A DNA stretch of 10,479 nucleotides, from positions 1 to 10,479 of the forward strand of contig SDNM01000027.1 of assembly GCA_004524385.1 (NCBI GenBank), given 5' to 3'. Of the stretch, positions 6,039 through 10,479 are shown in pieces. The stretch comes from Promethearchaeota archaeon. GTDB lineage: Archaea > Asgardarchaeota > Lokiarchaeia > Sigyniarchaeales > SOKP01. The notes beneath the pieces were generated by a model, which was not told where the DNA came from, ran no database searches, and worked only from the letters and a program-made list of their open reading frames with translations. Position 1 is the first letter of the stretch. Each line of letters begins with the position of its first letter. The translations under genes and the position numbers were made by a program.

Positions 6039-7625
6039 TTACCAAGGTCTTCTGATATATGAATTTCGTGCTATTTTTGCTTTATTAGGATAATCTATAT
6101 TGAAATGAGTGCCTCTACTTTCCTTCCTGCTCATAGCACATCTTATAATTATTTCAGCCACCATCGATAAATTTCTTAATTCTACTAAATTTTTTTCGAT
6201 TTGGTAATTCCAATAGTAATAATCGATTTCGTCTGAAAAAAGATTCATTCGTTTCAAAGCTCTCTTTAATCTCCTGTCTGATCTGACAATTCCAACTAGA
6301 TGCTGCATTGAGATCCTTATTTCGTCCCAATTTTGTGTTATAACAACACCTTCTGTTGATGGTATGGCGTTTCCTATTTCCCATTCTTCAAATTCTTTAA
6401 TCTTTCTGTTCTTGACTTCATTAGCGATTGTAGTTGCGCATTGATGCGCACATACAATACCTTCCAACAATGAATTACTTGCTAAGCGATTTGCCCCGTG
6501 TAAGCCTGTACATGCGGATTCACCAATAACAAATAAATTCTTTATCTCAGTCTTTCCATCAATTCCGGCAACTACGCCTCCACAACAATAATGTGCTGCG
6601 GGAACCACTGGAATAGCCTCCTTGGTGATATCTATATTAAATTCTAAACAATTCTCATAGATCCCCGGAAAATGGCTTTTTATAAAATCTGAATCTTTAT
6701 ATGAAGCAATATCTAATAAAACATGATCATCTCCAGATTCTTTTAATTCCGCATCAATTGCCCTCGAGACAATATCCCTCGGTGCTAATTCTTTTAGAGG
6801 ATGATATTTTTCCATAAAGGAATTTCCTGATAAATCCTTTAAAATTGCACCCTCTCCTCGCATTGCTTCTGTGATTAAAAAATTCTTTGCAAAGGGGTGA
6901 TACAAGCATGTGGGATGAAATTGATAGAATTCCATATTTGAGATCATTGCTCCAGCTCGATATGCCATTGCTATTCCATCTCCCGAAGCGACATCTGGAT
7001 TTGTAGTGTATAAGTAAATTTTGCCTGAACCTCCTGTAGCTAAAATGGTAGCTTTAGCAGCAATATTGTGAATCTCTCCTGTAATATGATTCAAGATATA
7101 AGCACCATAACATTTAGAATTTTTTGCGTATAAATTTACAGCACACCATTTCTCCTTTATTTCTACATTATTACAGGTTTTTACTTTTTCTATTAATTTA
7201 GATTCAATACTTTGTCCAGTAAGATCGTTCACATGGAGAATCCTTCGTTCTGAATGACCTCCTTCTTGCCCCAAATCATATTCTCCATTTTCTTTTCTTG
7301 TAAATTCAACACCCGAATTAATTAATTCTTTTATCCGTTCAGGAGCTTTAGATATTATCTGTCTTACAACATTTTCATCGCATAGACCATCCCCAGCAAC
7401 TAATGTGTCTTGAACGTGTTTCTCAATATTATCATTTTCGTTCCAAACGCAAGCGATTCCACCTTGTGCGTGATAGGTATTACAATCCTCTAATTTTTCT
7501 TTAGTTATTAGTAAAATATTACTATCTTTGGCTAAATTACTTAATTTAATAGCCAATGATAAACCTGAAATACCTCCACCTATTATTAAAATGTCAGTTT
7601 TAAGCTTCAAAAAATCTCTTACCAA
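6039..7625 (-). CDS. nadB: L-aspartate oxidase
   Basis: Oxidises L-aspartate to iminoaspartate with FAD (electrons to O2 or fumarate); NadA then makes quinolinate for NAD. The 528 residues show the N-terminal dinucleotide motif GGGISG (16-21), HAQGGIA (52-58), GHSERRILH (123-131), ATGGSGKIY (196-204), FHPTCLYHP (236-244), EAMRGEGA (253-260), LAPRDIVSRAI (280-290), VPAAHYCCGGV (341-351) and GLHGANRLASNSLLE (374-388), followed by the C-terminal three-helix region. HGANRLASNSLLE and the RGEGA context favour NadB over succinate dehydrogenase flavoprotein, as does the lack of a neighbouring iron-sulfur subunit. The given start is TTG at 7625. A second TTG (codon 6) gives MKLKTDILIIGGG, typical of the family. 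nadA and nadC are not in the window. Confidence 0.93.
   Translation of the reverse strand: MVRDFLKLKTDILIIGGGISGLSLAIKLSNLAKDSNILLITKEKLEDCNTYHAQGGIACVWNENDNIEKHVQDTLVAGDGLCDENVVRQIISKAPERIKELINSGVEFTRKENGEYDLGQEGGHSERRILHVNDLTGQSIESKLIEKVKTCNNVEIKEKWCAVNLYAKNSKCYGAYILNHITGEIHNIAAKATILATGGSGKIYLYTTNPDVASGDGIAMAYRAGAMISNMEFYQFHPTCLYHPFAKNFLITEAMRGEGAILKDLSGNSFMEKYHPLKELAPRDIVSRAIDAELKESGDDHVLLDIASYKDSDFIKSHFPGIYENCLEFNIDITKEAIPVVPAAHYCCGGVVAGIDGKTEIKNLFVIGESACTGLHGANRLASNSLLEGIVCAHQCATTIANEVKNRKIKEFEEWEIGNAIPSTEGVVITQNWDEIRISMQHLVGIVRSDRRLKRALKRMNLFSDEIDYYYWNYQIEKNLVELRNLSMVAEIIIRCAMSRKESRGTHFNIDYPNKAKIARNSYIRRPW
6040..6053. repeat. 14-nt direct repeat flanking vapBC, nadB copy
   Basis: TACCAAGGTCTTCT, the last codons (R-R-P-W) and first stop bases of nadB read on the opposite strand. 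Identical to 5069-5082. Confidence 0.65.
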
Positions 7626-7923
7626 TAATCTATTTTGAAATTGCTAATAATCTAATTTAAACTTTATATTAAATAGAATTAATCATATTTGTTTTTTTTT
7701 ATTTTTCCATAATAACTTCATTATATTTTTGAATGTTATATTATCCATGGGCAATATTGAAAATATTTGAAAAAAATGTAAAAATGAGCTTACATGAATT
7801 ATTATGAATAATTATCCATAATACATGTTTATTGTAATAATATGCTAAAGATATTCAAGAAATAATATTTTCATTAAAGGTGCGTATCCATTTTGAATAA
7901 ATATTCGATATATATTAATTAAT

Positions 7924-7931
7924 TTTATAAA
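7924..7931 (+). promoter_or_regulatory. TATA-like box of the sulfur-relay operon
   Basis: TTTATAAA with flanking A/T lies about 75 bases before the tusA-like ATG. Transcription would start near 7950-7957, within or at the edge of the inverted repeat at 7952-7973, leaving a leader of about 50 bases. Confidence 0.45.
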
Positions 7932-7951
7932 GAGTAAAATATAACCAAAAT

Positions 7952-7973
7952 TATTCAAATTCTTATTTGAATA
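7952..7973. promoter_or_regulatory. Perfect 9-bp inverted repeat, candidate operator
   Basis: TATTCAAAT and its exact reverse complement ATTTGAATA are separated by TCTT. A third half-site ATTCAA follows at 7977-7982, making a second inverted pair TTGAAT-ATTG-ATTCAA. Position at the predicted transcription start suits a repressor site; a small RNA hairpin in the leader is an alternative. Confidence 0.5.
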
Positions 7974-8004
7974 TTGATTCAAAAAAAAAATTGGTATAAG
8001 AAAA

Positions 8005-8238
8005 ATGGTCGATATAACAGAAACACTGGATTGTTCGGGCGATGTTTGTCCTTATCCAGATGTAAAAAGTAAAAGAAAAATTAAAAAGATGAAATCAGGA
8101 GAGGTTCTTAAGATAATAGTTGATTATCCTCTTTCTGCTGAAAGAATTCCAGAAACAATGAAATCTTTAGGTCACGAGGTAATTTCAGCAGAAAAAGAGG
8201 GAACAGCTGCATGGGCCATCCTGGTTAAAGTGAAATGA
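8005..8238 (+). CDS. tusA: TusA-family sulfur carrier protein
   Basis: This 77-residue protein is of usual TusA/SirA length. The hallmark CPYP (15-18, pattern C-P-x-P) lies in LDCSGDVCPYPD; Cys15 would carry the persulfide. Downstream, GEVLKIIVDYPLSAERIP and AILVKVK fit the beta-alpha-beta fold. A second cysteine, Cys10, is nearby. TusA proteins take sulfur from a desulfurase or other donor and hand it to TusBCD/DsrEFH or cofactor enzymes. First gene of a five-gene operon, with a weak GGTAT before the ATG. The next gene, a YeeE/YedE permease, is a frequent partner of tusA-like genes. Because YedF-type selenium proteins share this fold, the exact substrate atom (S or Se) is not proven. Confidence 0.9.
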   Translation: MVDITETLDCSGDVCPYPDVKSKRKIKKMKSGEVLKIIVDYPLSAERIPETMKSLGHEVISAEKEGTAAWAILVKVK

Positions 8239-8247
8239 GGTGAAAAA

Positions 8248-9273
8248 ATGTCGTTACTACTAGTAATAATTTCCGGAATGATTATAGGAATAATCTTTGG
8301 TTTTATATTACAACGTGGTCGTTTCTGCATGAATTCCGCATTTAGAGATATCATCTTATTAAAAGAATACAAATTATTTAAAGGCGTTATGCTTATACTT
8401 GGAACCTCGATGATTGGCTTTTCAATCATGATTTTGAGTGGAGTTCTAACGGCAAACCCTAAACCCTTTACAATAGTAGGGAGTATTCTTGGAGGTTTTA
8501 TCTTTGGAATAGGAATGGTTTTAGCAGCTGGATGTGCTAGCGGAACTACTTATAGAGTTGGTGAAGGCATGATTGGTTCTCTTGTTGCATTGATAACATT
8601 AGCAGTTGGAGTTGTACTTACAAGCCTGTTTATAAAACCAGCAATGGCGGGAATTTTATTCCCTGTTCCTAAAAAGGGCAGTCTTACGATAGCTGGAGAA
8701 TTTACACCGATTGTAATGCTCATAATTGGGATTGTCGTGATAGCTATTTTTACTTTTAAAGAGTTATTACCATCTTTAAAGGAGAAAAAGTCAGCTAACG
8801 AGTCTATTTTAGATTTTAGCAATATTGGAAACAAAATGTTTAAAACACCTTATCCTTGGTGGGTAGCTGGATTAGCTATTGGTGTTTTGAACACTGTTGC
8901 ATGGATTGTTTCCGCATATATAGCTCAAAGAAATTACCCAATGGGCATTACTAAGGGCTGGGGTGACTTGCTTTTGTTTGTTCCCTCTTGGGATTTATTT
9001 TTGGTTATAGGTATTGTCGTAGGAGCATTTATCGCAGCTGTCATTTCAAAAGAATTTAAAATAAGAGTTCCAAAAGATGCAATGACATTAGTGAAACAAG
9101 CTATCGGTGGATTTCTTATGGGATTTGGAGCAGTGCTCGCTGCAGGATGTAATGTCGGGAACTTCTTAAGTGGAATTCCTATGGGTTCAGTAGGTAGTTT
9201 AGTTGTAGGAATTTGTATCATCTTAGGCTGCTGGGTTATGACCTATATACTGTTTATGAGAAACGAAGATTAA
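8248..9273 (+). CDS. YeeE/YedE-family permease, TsuA-like thiosulfate transporter
   Basis: The 341-residue membrane protein has two pseudo-repeated halves, each with the family's cysteine loop: VLAAGCASGTTYRVGEG (Cys96) and VLAAGCNVGNFLSG (Cys301), plus an N-terminal GRFCMNSAFRD (Cys27). About nine to ten hydrophobic segments are visible, with a polar loop at about 171-200. In TsuA, conserved cysteines relay thiosulfate through a narrow pore. Here no cysteine exists between 96 and 301, so the middle cysteine of TsuA as I recall it appears absent. It starts 9 bases after tusA with an excellent ribosome binding site GAGGTGA (8237-8243). The context suggests import of thiosulfate or another sulfur (possibly selenium) compound for the relay. 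Confidence 0.88.
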   Translation: MSLLLVIISGMIIGIIFGFILQRGRFCMNSAFRDIILLKEYKLFKGVMLILGTSMIGFSIMILSGVLTANPKPFTIVGSILGGFIFGIGMVLAAGCASGTTYRVGEGMIGSLVALITLAVGVVLTSLFIKPAMAGILFPVPKKGSLTIAGEFTPIVMLIIGIVVIAIFTFKELLPSLKEKKSANESILDFSNIGNKMFKTPYPWWVAGLAIGVLNTVAWIVSAYIAQRNYPMGITKGWGDLLLFVPSWDLFLVIGIVVGAFIAAVISKEFKIRVPKDAMTLVKQAIGGFLMGFGAVLAAGCNVGNFLSGIPMGSVGSLVVGICIILGCWVMTYILFMRNED

Positions 9274-9296
9274 GAATTGGAGTTGAAAATAAACAA

Positions 9297-9659
9297 ATGG
9301 CTCGATTAGGGATACTCTTTTTTGACGGACCTTATCAGAAACAAGCTTCTGAGACGGTTGTTAAGCTATCAAATGCAGCATTAGATAAAGGACATGAAGT
9401 TCGTATTTTTTGCTATATGGATGCGGTCAATGCACTTTTGGATAACCAAAAGAAAATTGAAGGCATCTTCAATATCGAGGAAGGATTTAGAGAGATACTC
9501 ACAAAAGGAGCAACCATAAGATTATGCAATTTATGCCTCTTAGTAAGAGGAACAATGAAAAATTGTTTAAAAAGGGAATGTGGCGATGTAAAACGAGCTG
9601 GAACACCTGATCTTGCGAAAATTATTGAAGAAACAGATAGATTAATAGTAATTTGTTAA
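9297..9659 (+). CDS. DsrE/TusD-like sulfurtransferase subunit
   Basis: I place the start at ATG 9297, preceded by GGAGTTGA (9279-9286), giving 120 residues starting MARLGILFFDGPYQKQ. An upstream ATG at 9213 lies inside the permease gene and would add a non-homologous tail. The DsrE-fold strand-helix start (ETVVKLSNAALDKGHEVRIF, with a pattern like family A-x-x-x-G-H-x-V) is clear. The active-site region reads IRLCNLCLLVRG (74-85); Cys77 aligns with the catalytic TusD/DsrE cysteine by its spacing to R-G. Extra cysteines Cys80, Cys90 and Cys95 follow, with Cys39 and Cys120 elsewhere, unusual for the family. It would take the persulfide from TusA within a hexamer with the next two proteins. Confidence 0.83.
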   Translation: MARLGILFFDGPYQKQASETVVKLSNAALDKGHEVRIFCYMDAVNALLDNQKKIEGIFNIEEGFREILTKGATIRLCNLCLLVRGTMKNCLKRECGDVKRAGTPDLAKIIEETDRLIVIC

Positions 9660-9671
9660 AGGTGATATAAA

Positions 9672-10016
9672 ATGTCCGAAGAAAAAAATATAGTTATCCT
9701 TTTGCGGCAACCTCCTCACGGTACACTTTATCCTGTTGAAGGATTAAGAATGACAGTTGCCGTAAGCGCTGATTTTGACCCAATAACTGTCGTCATTAAT
9801 GATGCTGTATTTGCATTTATCAAAGACGTAGATAAAACAATGTACTCCATGCACATAGAATTTATTAGAAACATAGATTTAGATATTCTGATTGATAAAA
9901 AATCTCTTGATGAACGTGGTCTTACTAAGGACGATTTAATAGATGATGTTGAAATAAAGGAACATCAAGAAATATTAGATATAATTGCGAATTCAACTGT
10001 AACCATACCATTTTAG
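9672..10016 (+). CDS. DsrF/TusC-like subunit
   Basis: 114 residues. The pattern LLRQPPHGTLYPVEGLRMTVAVSADFD (read as two parts: 10-22 and 23-36) followed by VVINDAVFAFIKDVDK fits DsrE/F-fold proteins of the TusC type: a strand, a P-P-x-G loop, a helix with E-G-L-R, then a strand with D-A-V. It contains no cysteine, so it has a structural rather than sulfur-carrying role, as for known TusC. Starts 12 bases after the previous stop with AGGTGAT (9660-9666) as ribosome binding site. Confidence 0.75.
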   Translation: MSEEKNIVILLRQPPHGTLYPVEGLRMTVAVSADFDPITVVINDAVFAFIKDVDKTMYSMHIEFIRNIDLDILIDKKSLDERGLTKDDLIDDVEIKEHQEILDIIANSTVTIPF

Positions 10017-10030
10017 GAGGATTGAAAAAG

Positions 10031-10330
10031 ATGGGAAAAAAAGTGTTATATTTTATTACAGGTGAGGATATCACAGGTGTAGAACTCGCAATGGAACACA
10101 CAGATGACGACGATGTAACAATTCTACTACTTCAAAATGCTGTCTATTTCGCTAATAAATCTAATAAAACAGTAACACAAGCGCTTAATCAAAACAAGAA
10201 GATTTCCGCATGCAAAGAGCATATAGATACACGTGGGTTATCCAACTTCATTTCAGATAAAATTAAATTAGTTGATAATTCTAAGATAATTGATTTAATT
10301 TTTGAAAGTGAAACAATCATAAATATGTAG
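10031..10330 (+). CDS. DsrH/TusB-like subunit
   Basis: 99 residues from ATG 10031, which lies 10 bases after AGGAGG (10015-10020, overlapping the previous stop). A TTG at 10022 is too close to that site to be a good start. The sequence DDDDVTILLLQNAVYFAN (25-42) is the family core strand and D-A-V-Y-like motif; CKEHIDTRGL (61-70) matches the E-D-x-x-x-R-G-L motif; IIDLIFES and IINM end it as in DsrH/TusB. The sole cysteine is Cys61. It completes a DsrEFH/TusBCD-like set, the last gene of the operon before a long U-tract. Confidence 0.8.
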   Translation: MGKKVLYFITGEDITGVELAMEHTDDDDVTILLLQNAVYFANKSNKTVTQALNQNKKISACKEHIDTRGLSNFISDKIKLVDNSKIIDLIFESETIINM

Positions 10331-10353
10331 AAATTTAAATAATTTTTACAATC

Positions 10354-10376
10354 TTTTTTTTTTTATTTTTTTTTGT
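10354..10376 (+). terminator. Long U-tract terminator of the sulfur operon
   Basis: A T run from 10354 to 10374, broken once by A, begins 24 bases after the final stop. Typical for intrinsic archaeal termination; no hairpin precedes it. Confidence 0.6.
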
Positions 10377-10379
10377 CTT

Positions 10380-10433
10380 TTGCTGTTAGTAGCAATCTAG
10401 TTTTGTCAGTAAAACAGCAATTTAATTTTGTCA
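10380..10433. repeat. Interleaved direct and inverted repeats, possible insertion-sequence end
   Basis: AGCAATCTAGTTTTGTCA (10391-10408) recurs 25 bases on as AGCAATTTAATTTTGTCA (10416-10433), 16 of 18 identical. TTGCTGTT (10380-10387) is inverted as AACAGCAA (10413-10420). Repeated subterminal boxes of this kind occur at ends of some transposons, notably IS21-type. No transposase is within the window, so this is only suggestive. Confidence 0.4.
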
Positions 10434-10479
10434 CAAATAGACAAATCCTGCTAATTATTAGTATTATTTTGGTATTAAT

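Larger units (their letters stand above)
7626..8004. other. 379-base regulatory region between divergent nadB and the sulfur operon
   Basis: No gene or structured RNA is recognised here. The nadB side contains AT-rich TATA candidates at about 7650-7670 on the minus strand. The operon side contains a TATA-like box (7924-7931), an inverted repeat (7952-7973) and five copies of ATTCAA/TTGAAT between 7853 and 7982. A weaker inverted repeat, ATTATG (7801-7806) and CATAAT (7817-7822), lies in the middle. Confidence 0.6.

Noticed and set aside
6154..6384. Open frame on the minus strand within nadB, and similar ones at 1801-2010, 3655-3891, 5323-5520, 8172-8429, 8550-8834 and 8934-9221
   Set aside because: All lie in other frames or on the opposite strand of clear genes, have no ribosome binding sites, and show no recognisable domains.
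6039..7625. Succinate dehydrogenase/fumarate reductase flavoprotein
   Set aside because: Shares the flavin fold, but HGANRLASNSLLE, VPAAHYCCGGV and the lack of neighbouring sdhB/C genes favour L-aspartate oxidase.
7801..7822. Inverted repeat ATTATG/CATAAT in the nadB-tusA intergenic region
   Set aside because: Only six A/T-rich base pairs with a ten-base gap in very AT-rich DNA; too weak to call a site.
8005..9273. Selenium-metabolism yedE-yedF pair
   Set aside because: YedF usually fuses a TusA domain to a DsrE-like domain and is near selD; here TusA is separate and a DsrEFH-like set follows, so sulfur relay is preferred, though not proven.
9213..9296. Longer version of the DsrE-like protein beginning inside the permease gene
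   Set aside because: The added 28 residues do not look like the family, there is no ribosome binding site before 9213, and GGAGTTGA precedes the ATG at 9297.

Overview
This AT-rich window looks archaeal, and its general character fits an Asgard (Loki-type) archaeon, though lineage is an inference. The strongest marker is a 2-amino-3,7-dideoxy-D-threo-hept-6-ulosonate (ADTH) synthase, the archaeal entry enzyme to the shikimate pathway. Other support comes from TATA-like boxes about 25-35 nt upstream of starts, GGAGTGA/GAGGTGA/AGGAGG ribosome binding sites, U-tract terminators, and a UPF0175/DUF3368 toxin-antitoxin pair. No rRNA, tRNA or CRISPR array was seen.

Layout, left to right. Positions 1-845 (minus strand) hold a free-standing LAGLIDADG homing endonuclease that runs off the left edge, preceded by a 46-codon fragment of an ERCC4 (XPF/Hef-type) nuclease that stops just before its catalytic ERK motif. 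Positions 977-2885 (minus) are a two-gene unit: a C-terminally anchored subtilisin-like (S8) protease, then a YdjM/DUF457-like membrane hydrolase whose best start is an ATT codon. Divergent from it, 3014-4117 (plus) encodes a larger polytopic protein with the same His/Asp motif pattern; a 15-nt direct repeat lies between the two promoters. Positions 4161-4973 (minus) are ADTH synthase. Positions 5265-6032 (plus) are a vapBC-type toxin-antitoxin module sitting between the intact 3' end of nadB and a second, degraded copy of that 3' end. Positions 6039-7625 (minus) are nadB, L-aspartate oxidase.

Positions 8005-10330 (plus) form a compact five-gene sulfur-relay operon: tusA-like, yeeE/yedE-like (TsuA-type thiosulfate permease), then DsrE/TusD-, DsrF/TusC- and DsrH/TusB-like genes. 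Imported thiosulfate sulfur would pass to the TusA carrier and then to a DsrEFH/TusBCD-like complex. No tusE/dsrC acceptor is visible, so the final destination (tRNA thiolation, cofactor sulfur, or other sulfur metabolism) is open. A repeated ATTCAA/TTGAAT motif, including a perfect 9-bp inverted repeat at the predicted transcription start, suggests dedicated regulation. After a long U-tract, the right edge carries short repeats that could be the end of an insertion sequence.

Main points for a second look: the sulfur operon and its operator-like array, the nadB 3'-end duplication flanking vapBC, the ERCC4 fragment beside the homing endonuclease, and the possible ATT start codons.
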